Source: UBA1724 sp051884615
Lineage (GTDB): Bacteria; Verrucomicrobiota; Lentisphaeria; Oligosphaerales; Oligosphaeraceae
Assembly: GCA_051884615.1 (NCBI GenBank)
Contig: JBJEVT010000001.1
Location: 15,028-79,027 of the forward strand
Direction: 5' to 3'
DNA length: 64,000 nucleotides
This document shows, piece by piece, positions 34,238 to 43,468 of the stretch. Below the pieces are notes generated by a model. The model saw only the letters and a list, made by a program, of their open reading frames with translations. It was not told the DNA's origin and ran no database searches. The translations under genes and the position numbers were made by a program. Within the stretch, counting starts at the first letter, position 1. Each line of letters begins with the position of its first letter.

Positions 34238-36316
34238 CTACAGTTCGGGGAGAATCTTCTCCACCGTGAAGACCTGGATCCGGTCGCCCACCTCGAAATC
34301 CTCGAAGTTGTCCAGCCGGATGCCGCATTCCTGGCCCGCCTTCATCTCCCGGACATCCTCCTTGAAATGCTTCAGGGAGGCCACCAGCCCCGAGTAGATC
34401 TGGCTGTCCTGCCGGAAGACCTTGGCCTTCTGGTTGACCTTGATGGTTCCGCTGGTCACCCGGCAGCCGCAGATCTTTCCGGTCTTGGAAATGTGGAAGA
34501 CCTGGGCGATCTGGGCCTCGCCCAGCAGGCTCTCCCGGGTCTCGGGGGTGAGACGACCCCGCATCACGTCCTCCAAATCGTCCAGGAGATCGTAGATGAT
34601 GGAGTACAGGCGAATCTCCACCCCCTTCTGCTTCGCCGTCCGGTTCACGCTGGGCATCGCCCGCACATGGAAGCCCACGATGATGGCCTTGCTGGCCGCC
34701 GCCAGCACCACGTCGGAATCCGTGATCTCGCCCACGCCTCCGTGGACGATCTTCACGGTGATCTTGGAGGACTTGATGCCGTTGATGGCCTCGGAGATGG
34801 CCTCCAGGGAACCCCGGACGTCCGTCTTCAGGACCAGGTTCATCTCCACCACGTCGTTGTTCTCCTTCTTCGCGGTGATCTTCCGGATGACCTCCTCCAG
34901 GGACATGGCCTTGGAATCCCCGGCGCTCTCCTGGCGCTTCCTCTGCAGCTCCTCGTCCGCCGCGGCCTTGGCGCTCTTTTCATCGGGCTGCCAGACCACC
35001 CGGTCTCCCGCCTCGGGGACCCCGTTGTAGCCCATGATCTTCACCGGCGTGGAGGCGGTGGCGCGGGCCAGGCGCTTTCCGTGGGTGTCCAGCAGGGCGC
35101 GGGCCTTGCCGTAGGTGGAGCCGCAGGAGAACCAGTCGCCCTGCCGCAGCACGCCGTTCCGCACCAGGATGTTGGCGGTGGGGCCCATGCCCGTCTCCAT
35201 CTGCGCCTCGATGACCAGACCCTCGAAGGGGGCGTCGGGATCGGCGTGGAGCTCCAGCATCTCCGCTTCCAGCAGGATGCGCTCCAGCAGCTCGTCCACG
35301 CCGTCGCCGGTGATGCCGCTGCAGGGGATGACGGCGGTCTCGCCGCCCCATTCCTCGGGCTGAATCCCGTTCTCCTGCAACTGGCGCAGCACCCGGTCCT
35401 TGTCACAGCCGGGCAGATCGCTCTTGGTCATGGCCACGATGATGGGCACCTTGGCCGCCTGGGCGTGGTGGATGGCCTCGATGGTCTGGGGCATGCACCC
35501 CTCCGGACCGGCAATCACCAGCACCGCCACGTCCGTGGCGTTGGCGCCCCGGGCGCGCATGGCCGTGAAGGCCGCATGGCCGGGAGTGTCCAGGAAAGTG
35601 ATGGTCTGATCCCCGTATTGAGCCACGGAGGCGCCGATGGCCTGGGTGATGCCACCCGCCTCCCCCGCCGCCACACGGGTCTTCCGGATGTAGTCCTGCA
35701 ACGTGGTCTTGCCGTGGTCCACATGACCCATGAAGACCACCACCGGGGGACGCCCCACCTTCTTCCGGGGACGCCCGTCGCTGGCCGCGGCGGCGATGGC
35801 GGAGGCCTTCCGCTCGAAGACGGGGTGGTTCCCCTTCTCCCGCCGCTCCTGGACAAATTTCTTGCCGTTCCGCTCGCAGAGCTTCTCCACCGTCTCGGTC
35901 TCCAACACCTGGTTGATGGCCGCGAAGATGTTCAAATGCATGAGCTGGATGATGAGCTCATTGGGCTTCAGCTTCAGGGCGGTGGCCAAATCCCGGACGG
36001 TGATGGGGGTCTTCAGATGAATCTCGTTCCCGCTCTCCTCCGACTCCTCCTCGGCTTCCTCCTCGGCCTTCTCCACCCCGGGGACGGACGCCGGCGCCGG
36101 CGCAGGAGAGGCGGCGCCGCCACGACGGGCGGCCTGCGCCTCCTTCCGGGCATTGTAGATCTGCTTCCGCACCAGCTCCACTTCCTCCTCCTCCAGGGTG
36201 CTGGAATGGCTCTTCACCTTGTCAAAGCCCTCCTTCTGGAGAAACTCCACCAACTCCTTGCTCTCCATGCCCAACTCCCGGGCAAGCTGATTGACGCGCA
36301 CTTTCGCTGTGGACAT
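34238..36316 (-). CDS. infB: Translation initiation factor IF-2
   Basis: The 692-residue protein is a short IF-2: an N-terminal helix-rich region (1-60), an acidic linker, the N-terminal IF2 fold (about 100-160), and the G domain from about 190. G1 is GHVDHGKT (197-204) and G3 is DTPGH (243-247). G4, normally NKxD, reads TKSD (297-300), and G5, normally SAK, reads SGI (333-335). The C-terminal domains that bind fMet-tRNA follow. IF-2 brings initiator tRNA to the ribosome with GTP. The altered G4/G5 could change GTP specificity or affinity. It lies 183 bases after nusA. Confidence 0.95.
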   Translation of the reverse strand: MSTAKVRVNQLARELGMESKELVEFLQKEGFDKVKSHSSTLEEEEVELVRKQIYNARKEAQAARRGGAASPAPAPASVPGVEKAEEEAEEESEESGNEIHLKTPITVRDLATALKLKPNELIIQLMHLNIFAAINQVLETETVEKLCERNGKKFVQERREKGNHPVFERKASAIAAAASDGRPRKKVGRPPVVVFMGHVDHGKTTLQDYIRKTRVAAGEAGGITQAIGASVAQYGDQTITFLDTPGHAAFTAMRARGANATDVAVLVIAGPEGCMPQTIEAIHHAQAAKVPIIVAMTKSDLPGCDKDRVLRQLQENGIQPEEWGGETAVIPCSGITGDGVDELLERILLEAEMLELHADPDAPFEGLVIEAQMETGMGPTANILVRNGVLRQGDWFSCGSTYGKARALLDTHGKRLARATASTPVKIMGYNGVPEAGDRVVWQPDEKSAKAAADEELQRKRQESAGDSKAMSLEEVIRKITAKKENNDVVEMNLVLKTDVRGSLEAISEAINGIKSSKITVKIVHGGVGEITDSDVVLAAASKAIIVGFHVRAMPSVNRTAKQKGVEIRLYSIIYDLLDDLEDVMRGRLTPETRESLLGEAQIAQVFHISKTGKICGCRVTSGTIKVNQKAKVFRQDSQIYSGLVASLKHFKEDVREMKAGQECGIRLDNFEDFEVGDRIQVFTVEKILPEL

Positions 36317-36499
36317 ATTCTTCTGGTTCCTCCGTATTTTTCTGCGCCGACTCGGACGGCGACGTTTTCAGTTTCCTCGCAAGACGCGGTCTTCCCGGCC
36401 TGCCCGGCATCCGGGGCGGCCGGGCGGTCTCCGGCGCCCCTCCCCAAAACCGGGGAGAGACGCCAAAGAGACGCCCCGAAGCAGCAGGGGGGAGAACCC

Positions 36500-37771
36500 C
36501 TACTGCGCCAGGGCGGCGACAATCCGGGCGGCGACCTCCGGCCCGATGCCGTCGATCTCCGCCAACTCCTCCTGGCTGGCCTCCCGGAGCCCCTCCACGG
36601 AGTGGTATCCGTTGGCAACCAGCAGACGCGCCGTCTCCTCGCTCACCTGGCAGGTCTCCGCCAGCAGCCTGGTGGCCTGGCGAATCATCTGCTCCATGGT
36701 GTTCTCCTCCTGGACAGGCTCCTCGGGGGAGAGACGCTCGATCTTGATCTTCCAGCCCAGAAGCTTCGCCGCCAGGCGGGCGTTCTGGCCCTTCTTGCCG
36801 ATGGAGAGGGAGAGCTGGTCCTCGGTGACCCGCACCTGCAGCACCTTCTCCCCGTTCTCCTCCTCCACGAAGACCTTGGCAAGCTTGGCGGGCTTCAGGG
36901 CGTTCTCCGCAAAGACCCGGATGTCCGGATCCCAGTTGATGATGTCCACCTTCTCGCCGCCCAGCTCGCTCACGATCATCCGCACCCGGGCGCCCCGCAC
37001 CCCCACGCAGGCCCCCACGGGATCCACGTTGGCTTGCTCGCTGTAGACGGCGATCTTGGTGCGGTACCCGGGCTCCCGGGCCACGCCCTTGATCTCCACC
37101 GTGCCGTCCGAAATCTCGCTGACCTCCCGCTCGAAGAGGCGGCGCACGAAGTCCGCGCTGGAACGGGTGACGAAGAGGCTCGCCCCGGGCTTGTCGGGAT
37201 TCAGGGTCTTCAGCAGCACCGTGATGTGGTCGTTGGTCTCATACTGCTCCCCGGGAATGCATCCCTTGGGGGGCATGAGCCCCTCGGCGTTCCCGAAGTC
37301 AATCCAGACCCCGTTCTTGTCCCGCCGGGAGATGGTGCCGTTGAGCAGCTGCCCCTCCTGCCCCATGAACTGGGAGACCACATGGCGCTTCTCCGCTTCC
37401 TGGAGCCCCGAGGTGAGCAGCTGGCGGGCGGCCTGGGAGGCGATGCGCCCGAAATCCTTGGTGTCCACTTCCCAGAGCACCTCCTTGCCCATCTCCGCGT
37501 CCGGAACCTTGGTGCGGGCCGTGGGCAGGTCGATCTCCAGGGTGGGATCCACCACCTTCCCCACCACCATCAGACGCGCCAGGCAGGCCACCCCGCCCTT
37601 CTCGTCAATCTTCACCTCCACATTCTGATAGTTGCGGACGGCCTTCCGGGCGGCTTCGCGGATGGTGCGCTCCAGCATGACCACCAGCTCCTCGCGGGAA
37701 ACCCCACGCTGCTTCGCCAGGTAGTCGATCAATTGCATGCGCTGCTTCTGCTCTTCCGTCATTTTACTCAT
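36500..37771 (-). CDS. nusA: Transcription termination/antitermination protein NusA
   Basis: The 423-residue protein has an N-terminal RNA-polymerase-binding domain (about 1-125), an S1 domain (about 130-200), two KH domains (about 205-345, with VDPVGACVGVRGARV), and a C-terminal helix-hairpin-helix (EIDGIGPEVAARIV). NusA controls pausing, termination and antitermination. The ATG at 37771 is chosen since the family begins MSK/MTEEQ. No rimP gene lies immediately upstream as in many bacteria. A terminator hairpin in the leader (37796-37825) could provide autoregulation. Confidence 0.95.
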   Translation of the reverse strand: MSKMTEEQKQRMQLIDYLAKQRGVSREELVVMLERTIREAARKAVRNYQNVEVKIDEKGGVACLARLMVVGKVVDPTLEIDLPTARTKVPDAEMGKEVLWEVDTKDFGRIASQAARQLLTSGLQEAEKRHVVSQFMGQEGQLLNGTISRRDKNGVWIDFGNAEGLMPPKGCIPGEQYETNDHITVLLKTLNPDKPGASLFVTRSSADFVRRLFEREVSEISDGTVEIKGVAREPGYRTKIAVYSEQANVDPVGACVGVRGARVRMIVSELGGEKVDIINWDPDIRVFAENALKPAKLAKVFVEEENGEKVLQVRVTEDQLSLSIGKKGQNARLAAKLLGWKIKIERLSPEEPVQEENTMEQMIRQATRLLAETCQVSEETARLLVANGYHSVEGLREASQEELAEIDGIGPEVAARIVAALAQ

Positions 37772-37795
37772 CGTGCTATCCTCCGTTTGTAGCGG

Positions 37796-37825
37796 AAAAA
37801 AAGAAAGCGGGTCAACAGACCCGCT
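37796..37825 (-). terminator. Terminator/attenuator in the nusA leader
   Basis: On the minus strand AGCGGGTC-TGTT-GACCCGCT is a perfect 8-bp stem followed by TTCTTTTTTT, 25 bases before the nusA ATG. Because it is just ahead of nusA on the same strand it could end transcription early. The other bases of the 37772-38071 gap hold the upstream region of rodA with a TAATAT element at about 37984. Confidence 0.75.
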
Positions 37826-38071
37826 CCAAGACGTCTGTGATGCTCCCGGAGCCGCCAAGGCAGATGATCTTGCGCCAAACGGAAAATCCCCCAGGGAAAA
37901 AGGTCACCTGGAGAACCAGGAACGGACAGAGGCTTGGCGCAAAGGAACCACCTTCGCAAATCCGGGATGATGTGGAACGGGGATAATATAGCGCAGGAAC
38001 CCCACCCCGCGACGGGGCGCAGGGGGTATATTTCCCCCCGCCGTCCCCCCCCTCTTCCTCCCGGTCTCCCC

Positions 38072-39304
38072 GTGCGCCTCTCCGCCTCCCATCTTCTCTA
38101 TCTGCTGGCCATCGGGTGCCTCTGCGCCCTGGGGGTGGCCTACATCTACAGCACGGGATACCTGGGGGAGGCCTTCGCCGTGCGGCAAAACTATCTGCGG
38201 CAATGCGCCTTTCTGGGACTGGGAGGACTCCTGGGCATGGGCATGGCATGCCTGCCCACGGGACGCCTCTCCTGGCGGCTGGTGGTCTTCTCCGGCTACG
38301 GCATCAGCCTCCTCCTCCTGGTGGCGGTCCTCCTGTGGGGCAGAAGCATCGGCGGCGCCCGGCGCTGGATTCCCCTGGGGGGGATGCTCCTCCAGCCCGC
38401 CGAATTCGCCCGGGTCTTCACCATCCTCTCCGGCGCACTCCTCCTGGACGGCAAGTCCCTCCCGCGATTGTGGGAACTCCCCATGGGACTCCTCTGCTAT
38501 CTCCTCCCCATGGCCCTCGTCGCCGCCGAACCCTCCTACGGCAACGCCGCCTCCCTGGCCATCCCCCTGGCCATCACCCTGGGACTCCGCTATCTGCCCC
38601 CCTGGCTCTGGAAACTCTCCCTCCTGGGCATGGCCGCCCTCCTCCTGACCACCGCCCTGGCAGTCCACCAATTCCGGCGGCAGGACGCCGAGGGCGCCGC
38701 CACCGCCGCCATGCCCCAGGAGGCCGCCATGCTCCTGAAGGGCTATCATCTGCGCCGCTTCCAAAGCTTCCTTTCCGCGCAGGGCGGCTGGAACGAACAG
38801 CAGGCCACCATGGCGGTGGCGGGCGGCGGCCTCACCGGGAAGGGATACCTGAACGGAACCATGAAAAATCTGGGCTTCCTCCCCCGGACCGTGGCCCCCA
38901 CGGATTTCCTCTTCGCCGTCGTGGCCGAGGAAGGGGGATTCCTCTTCGGCGTCCTCCCCCTCCTGGGACTCTACTGGATTCTTCTGATGCTCCCCCTCCA
39001 TTGGGCGCGAAGAGCCAAAAGCCGTCTCCACCTGAATCTCCTCCTCTCCGGAGTGGGACTCCTCCTGGTCCACATCGTGGTGGGCGTGGGCATGTCCGTC
39101 CGGCTCCTCCCCGTCATCGGACTCCCCCTCCCCCTCCTCTCCTACGGCGGCTCCTTCACCCTGTCCGTCCTCCTCCTCCTGGGAAGCATGGCTGGCGCCG
39201 ACGCCCATGGCCGAAAGGAAGGACACGCCTCGCGCCCCCGTCCCCGGGAAGAAGCCACCTTCCAATTGGGACGCCTCTTCCGGTTGAAAATCCAGGAACA
39301 GTAG
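38072..39304 (+). CDS. RodA/FtsW/SpoVE family peptidoglycan polymerase
   Basis: The 410-residue protein has about ten membrane helices and SEDS-family motifs: SIGGARRWIPLG, LQPAEFARV, a GKGYLNGT loop and TDFLFAVVAEEGGFLFG, and C-terminal LPLPLLSYGGS, closest to RodA. SEDS proteins polymerise lipid II glycan chains with a class B penicillin-binding protein, which is not next to it. The start is uncertain: a GTG at 38072 (VRLSASHLL) is preferred over an upstream ATG at 37934 that would place a low-complexity Pro-rich stretch before the first helix. The C-terminal tail is basic. Confidence 0.85.
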   Translation: MRLSASHLLYLLAIGCLCALGVAYIYSTGYLGEAFAVRQNYLRQCAFLGLGGLLGMGMACLPTGRLSWRLVVFSGYGISLLLLVAVLLWGRSIGGARRWIPLGGMLLQPAEFARVFTILSGALLLDGKSLPRLWELPMGLLCYLLPMALVAAEPSYGNAASLAIPLAITLGLRYLPPWLWKLSLLGMAALLLTTALAVHQFRRQDAEGAATAAMPQEAAMLLKGYHLRRFQSFLSAQGGWNEQQATMAVAGGGLTGKGYLNGTMKNLGFLPRTVAPTDFLFAVVAEEGGFLFGVLPLLGLYWILLMLPLHWARRAKSRLHLNLLLSGVGLLLVHIVVGVGMSVRLLPVIGLPLPLLSYGGSFTLSVLLLLGSMAGADAHGRKEGHASRPRPREEATFQLGRLFRLKIQEQ

Positions 39305-39317
39305 ACGCGATGCCCCC

Positions 39318-39535
39318 CCAGGGCGGGCACAGAAGGGCGCTGCCGCTTCAACACGGAGCACAGGTCGGCGCCTGCGGCCCACCCCGGAGTACACAGAGGG
39401 CGTTCCTGGGCGGGGGCAAGCCCGCCCAGCCACGCCTCCCCTGATTTATTCTTTGGATGCAACCCCCAGATCCCCTAGGGCATCTAGAACATCTAGGGCA
39501 TCTAGCCCTTTGATGCCCCTGGAAAGAGAATCCCC
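39318..39535 (-). repeat. Compound intergenic repeat (copy B)
   Basis: Read on the minus strand it has GGGCTAGATGCCCTAGATG and a short run of 9-bp units (plus-strand 39475-39510), then GATCTGGG, ATAAATCAGGGG, GGCTGGGCGGGCTTGCCCC, and CTCTGTGTACTCCGGGG with TTGAAGCGGCAGCGCC. Copy A (14715-15058) and copy C (52826-53110) share the same parts. Confidence 0.75.
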
Positions 39536-39560
39536 TGCCGGACAAGCCCCCTCCTCTTCT

Positions 39561-39592
39561 CGCGCACGCATACGCGCGCGCATACACGCACG
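39561..39592. repeat. 32-bp alternating purine-pyrimidine tract
   Basis: Pyrimidine and purine alternate over the full 32 bases with CG, CA and TA steps (first half CGCGCACGCATACGCG). This is a strong candidate for Z-DNA. A similar tract lies at 19330-19350. Confidence 0.75.
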
Positions 39593-39744
39593 GGGTAATC
39601 GGTTTCCCCACGCCCCCCACCCTGCCGCCCTCACCGTAATGCGGATCGGGAGGACGGCAATCTCATGGGCAGCCAACGCTCGAAATTCCCAGGGACGCCA
39701 TGCCCATTCCCAGCCATGACGGCGACAATGCCCCACGGATCGGG

Positions 39745-39825
39745 CACAGGTCGGCGTCGCCGCTTCAACACGGAGCACAGGTCGGCGCTGCCGCTTCAAC
39801 ACAGAGCACAGGTCGGCGCTGCCGC
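39745..39825 (-). repeat. 31-bp repeat block (TTGAAGCGGCAGCG family)
   Basis: CAGGTCGGCG recurs at 31-base spacing three times, with CTGCCGCTTCAACACAGAGCA between. It belongs to the family also seen at 8313-8400, 15010-15040 and 50627-50690. Confidence 0.7.
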
Positions 39826-39840
39826 ACCATTTTCGAGACA

Positions 39841-39882
39841 AAAAAAGACCGTCCCCCTGTTTTCAGGGAGGCGGTCTTTTTT
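39841..39882. terminator. Bidirectional terminator after gapA
   Basis: AAAAAAGACCG-CCCCCTG-TTTT-CAGGGaGG-CGGTCTTTTTT makes a 19-bp stem (with two G-T pairs) and T-runs on both strands. It lies 24 bases after the gapA stop. Confidence 0.88.
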
Positions 39883-39906
39883 GGTTGCGTTCAGGCGAAA
39901 GGAGCC

Positions 39907-40932
39907 TTACTTGCTGATGACGCGGACCATCTCCAGAACCTTGTTGGAGTAGCCCCACTCATTGTCGTACCAGGAGCACACCTTCACGAAGGTGGGATCC
40001 AGCTGGATGCCGGCCTTCACGTCGAAGATGGAGGTGCGGGCGTCGCCACGGAAGTCGGTGGAGACCACGGCCTCGTCGGTGTAGCCCAGGATGCCCTTCA
40101 GCTCGCCCTCGCTGGCGGCCTTCATGGCGGCGCAGATTTCCTCGTAGGTGGCGGGCTTTTCCAGCTCGCAGGTCAGGTCCACGAAGGAGACGTCGCTGGT
40201 GGGAACGCGGACGGACATGCCGGTGAGCTTGCCATTGAGCTCGGGGAGCACCTTGCCCACGGCCTTGGCGGCGCCAGTGCTGGAGGGGATCATGTTCTCC
40301 AGGATGCCGCGGCCGCCGCGCCAATCCTTCTTGGAGGGGCCGTCGACGGTCTTCTGGGTGGCGGTGGCGGCGTGGATGGTGGTCATGAGGCCGCGCTTGA
40401 TGCCGAAGGTGTCATTGAGGACCTTGGAGATGGGGGCCAGGCAGTTGGTGGTGCAGCTGGCGTTGGAGATGATGGTCTGGCCGGCGTAGCTCTTGTGGTT
40501 CACGCCGTAGACGAACATGGGGGTGGCATCCTTGGAGGGGGCGCTCATGATGACCTTCTTGGCGCCGGCCTTCAGGTGCATCTCGGCCTTCTCGGCGGTC
40601 AGGAAGAGACCAGTGGACTCCACAACCACATCCACGCCCAGGTCGCCCCAGTTGATGAGGGCCTTGCCAGTGGCTTCGTCATAGGCGGCCTTCTCGGAGA
40701 AGACCTTGATTTCCTTGCCGTCCACGACCAGGACCTTCTTCTCGTTGCAGGCGCTCACCTCGTGCTCGAACTTGCCGTGCACGGAGTCATACTTCAGCAT
40801 GTAGGCCAGATAATCGGGATCCAGCAGGTCGTTGATGGCCACCACCTGGATGTCATCTGCGAAGTTGTCCACGGCGGCGCGGAAGACCATCCGGCCGATA
40901 CGCCCGAAACCATTGATGCCAATCTTGATCAT
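39907..40932 (-). CDS. gapA: Glyceraldehyde-3-phosphate dehydrogenase, type I
   Basis: The 341-residue protein has the NAD-binding INGFGRIGRM (6-15), the active-site Cys C160 in SNASCTTNC, and the S-loop region. It oxidises glyceraldehyde-3-phosphate with NAD and phosphate in glycolysis. Codon use is strongly biased, as expected for a highly expressed gene. The gene stands alone between an intergenic repeat and the glycan cluster; a TATAGT element (41044-41039, minus) lies about 110 bases upstream. Confidence 0.97.
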   Translation of the reverse strand: MIKIGINGFGRIGRMVFRAAVDNFADDIQVVAINDLLDPDYLAYMLKYDSVHGKFEHEVSACNEKKVLVVDGKEIKVFSEKAAYDEATGKALINWGDLGVDVVVESTGLFLTAEKAEMHLKAGAKKVIMSAPSKDATPMFVYGVNHKSYAGQTIISNASCTTNCLAPISKVLNDTFGIKRGLMTTIHAATATQKTVDGPSKKDWRGGRGILENMIPSSTGAAKAVGKVLPELNGKLTGMSVRVPTSDVSFVDLTCELEKPATYEEICAAMKAASEGELKGILGYTDEAVVSTDFRGDARTSIFDVKAGIQLDPTFVKVCSWYDNEWGYSNKVLEMVRVISK

Positions 40933-41272
40933 TGTTCTTGAATCTCCTAGGATGTTGGGGTTGAGGAACAGGTGTTTTCCAACAGGAAGGCTGCCCTTCC
41001 GTCAGAACTCCATGCCTGATCTTTCTGCAACGAGGCGTACTATAGCCCCTCGTGACGGTTTTTTGCGGGAATTGTCAGAAATCAGCGGGGGGGACACGAC
41101 CTGCCAGCCCATCGCCCGCACAGAGGGCTTCAGGGGGCGTTTCGGCGCGCCGGTCTATTTCTCGCAAGCAACGCCCGGATTCTCCAGATTCTCCAGCTCT
41201 TCCCTTCTTCTCCCCCCTTTGGGAGGGGTGATGGATGCGCCACCCCTCTGCCGGCGGGGAGGCGCGGGACGT
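40933..41272. other. Intergenic region upstream of gapA
   Basis: It contains a TATAGT -10-like element (plus-strand ACTATA, 41039-41044) followed by ACG, seen also before ptsN, but no good -35 partner at 17 bases. No gene was found; the right end is the 3' flank of the GH31 gene. Confidence 0.45.
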
Positions 41273-43468
41273 TCACACCGTGGTGGCCTCCTGCCGCGCC
41301 TCGTCCCACTGGAATGTCTGCGCCACTCCATTGAGGAGAATTTCCCGGGGCTTTTCGGCGGCCGCCACCGTGAGTTTCCAGCGTTTCACGGCGGAGGCGC
41401 CCTGGGTCCGGGTGGTGACGGAGACCACGCCCTGGCGGTTTTCCACCGTGATGGTGGTGAGGGCGAAATCGCCCTGCTGGTATTGGAAGGTGGTTCCGTC
41501 GTCCTCGTAGAGGGTACCCTGGGCGGGAGTTTCTCCGGGGAAGAGATACAGCTGAATCTCCTCCAGGGGTTTTTCCTTGCGGTACTGCATCACGGGCCCC
41601 AGGGGGATGACCGCTCCCTGGCGAATGAAGAGATTTCCTCCCCGGTCCTCCGGCCATTCCATCGTGACCTCCTGGCCGCCGGCGTAGTGCCTGCCGGTCC
41701 AGAATTCCTTCCAGGTCCCCTGGGGGAGGTACATCTCCTTCTTGTAGATGCCCACCAGGAGATCCCGCCCCAGGAGATACTCGTGGAGAACATTCCGGCA
41801 TTTCCGGTCCTCCGGGAACTCCAGGGTCAGGGGGAGCATGAGGGGCACTCCCGTGAGGGTGGCCTCCCGGGCCGCGGAGTAGAGATAGGGAATGAGGCGG
41901 GACCGCAGGCGGGCGTAGAACTGATGCATCCGGAGGAGCCTGTCCCCCTGGTACCAGGGCATCCGGAAGTATGTCCAGCTGTTGATTTGGCTCCAGGGCT
42001 GGAGATAGCCGAAATGGATGCCCTCGGGGTCCGACACTTCCATGTCGTTGGTGGCCCAGGAGTGCCCCATCAGGGCGGTGTTGAGCATGGAGCCCAAGGT
42101 GTCCAGGCCGCCGCCCACGTCGCCGGTCCAGGTGCCCGCCCAGCTTTGGAAGCCGGTCCAGCCGGAGACGGTGAAGACCACCGGGCGGCGGCGGGTGTAT
42201 TGGGCGAATCCCTCCCACATCTGCCGGGCATAGAGGAGGGGATAGAGGTTGTGCATCTCCCCGTCCAGCATCCCGTTGCCATAGACCCGGTCGGGGTGGG
42301 TGCAGACCTGGAAGGCGCCATCCTGCTTGAAGAAATCCGCGCCCCAGTCCACGAACTTCTTCAGGTGCTGGAACCAGGGCTCCTCCTTTCGGGTGATGGT
42401 GTCGGCGTTGCGCGGGCCGGCGAAATGGAGGTCCAGCTCGCCCCGTTCATGGAAAGTGGGTTCGTTCCGGTCCTCCTCCTGCCGCTCCGCCTGGATCTTC
42501 CGCTCCTCCTCGTAGGAGAGGTCGTATTCATTGCAGAGCCACAGCTCCAGATGGTAGCCCATGCGCTTCAGGGACTTGATCCAGGTGTGCTGGCATGCCT
42601 CCGAGAACTGCCACTCCGGCAAAGGGAAGCGCTGGGTACTCCAATTCTTCTCCACGGAAAGATCGTAATTCTGTTCCATCCAGCCAGGCTCCAGGCCGAT
42701 GATGTCGCAGGGAATCCCCTCCTGGCGCAACCGGGAGGCATTCTCCATCACCTCAGCGTCATTGGCCTGGGTCCGGCAAATGAACCACAGGCCAAAGGCC
42801 CATTCCGGCGGCAGCTTGGGACGCCCCGTCAATGCGGTGTACTGCCCCAGGCAGTCCTTGAAGGTGGGCGCCGCGAAGAGATAGAAATCCACCACCGCCC
42901 GCTCGTCCTTCCAGGAGAAGCGGTCCGGCTGGGTCTTGCCCATGTCGAAGATGACGCAGTGGGTGGTGTTCACCAGGACCCCGTAGCCCTTGGTGGACAT
43001 GAAGAAAGGAACGGGAAGATAAGAGGAGACGTTGGAGACCCAGCAGACGGCCTTGTGGCCCCGGTGGTAGAGATGATCCCGGGTCTGGTCGCCAAAGCCC
43101 ACCCAATCCTCGTCCTCCTGGGCCTGGAAGGTGATCTGGGCCGCCTTTTGTCCCAGGAACAAATCCGTCATCTGCAGGAGGAGTCTTCCCTCGCCGTCCC
43201 GGCAGACCAGCTTCCCCTCCTCGCTCCATTGGACGGAGAGGCGGTCGCTCTTCCAGGACATGCCGTCCGGGGCGACGGGGGTGGGCTCCACGGGGAGTTC
43301 CGGGGGTTCCTGGATGAAGTGGTATCGGTTCAGGCCGGTGTCCTGGAACTGGCGGGTGCCCGGAAAGATCTGGATGCGGGCCAGCGTGGGGGTGAGGAAG
43401 CGAACCCGGAGATGGTTCTCCGCGGGGATGGCATTGGAGAAATTCATGGAAGGAGAGGAATTATACAT
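41273..43468 (-). CDS. Glycoside hydrolase family 31
   Basis: The 731-residue protein has the GH31 layout: an N-terminal beta domain, the catalytic barrel and C-terminal beta domains. The nucleophile is D383 in WGADFFKQDGAF, and the general acid is D450 in WAGTWTGD. GLWFICRT and the two Asp residues match the family. There is no signal peptide, so it is probably cytosolic and trims imported alpha-linked glycans (alpha-glucosidase or alpha-xylosidase); the exact linkage is unclear. The upstream GNAT gene's stop overlaps its ATG at 43468 by eight bases; MNF at 43447 is an alternative start. Confidence 0.87.
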   Translation of the reverse strand: MYNSSPSMNFSNAIPAENHLRVRFLTPTLARIQIFPGTRQFQDTGLNRYHFIQEPPELPVEPTPVAPDGMSWKSDRLSVQWSEEGKLVCRDGEGRLLLQMTDLFLGQKAAQITFQAQEDEDWVGFGDQTRDHLYHRGHKAVCWVSNVSSYLPVPFFMSTKGYGVLVNTTHCVIFDMGKTQPDRFSWKDERAVVDFYLFAAPTFKDCLGQYTALTGRPKLPPEWAFGLWFICRTQANDAEVMENASRLRQEGIPCDIIGLEPGWMEQNYDLSVEKNWSTQRFPLPEWQFSEACQHTWIKSLKRMGYHLELWLCNEYDLSYEEERKIQAERQEEDRNEPTFHERGELDLHFAGPRNADTITRKEEPWFQHLKKFVDWGADFFKQDGAFQVCTHPDRVYGNGMLDGEMHNLYPLLYARQMWEGFAQYTRRRPVVFTVSGWTGFQSWAGTWTGDVGGGLDTLGSMLNTALMGHSWATNDMEVSDPEGIHFGYLQPWSQINSWTYFRMPWYQGDRLLRMHQFYARLRSRLIPYLYSAAREATLTGVPLMLPLTLEFPEDRKCRNVLHEYLLGRDLLVGIYKKEMYLPQGTWKEFWTGRHYAGGQEVTMEWPEDRGGNLFIRQGAVIPLGPVMQYRKEKPLEEIQLYLFPGETPAQGTLYEDDGTTFQYQQGDFALTTITVENRQGVVSVTTRTQGASAVKRWKLTVAAAEKPREILLNGVAQTFQWDEARQEATTV

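Larger units (their letters stand above)
39305..39906. other. Intergenic region filled with repeats and a terminator
   Basis: The 600 bases hold compound repeat copy B (39318-39535), an alternating purine-pyrimidine tract (39561-39592), a 31-bp repeat block (39745-39825) and the gapA terminator (39841-39882). No gene was supported. Confidence 0.7.
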
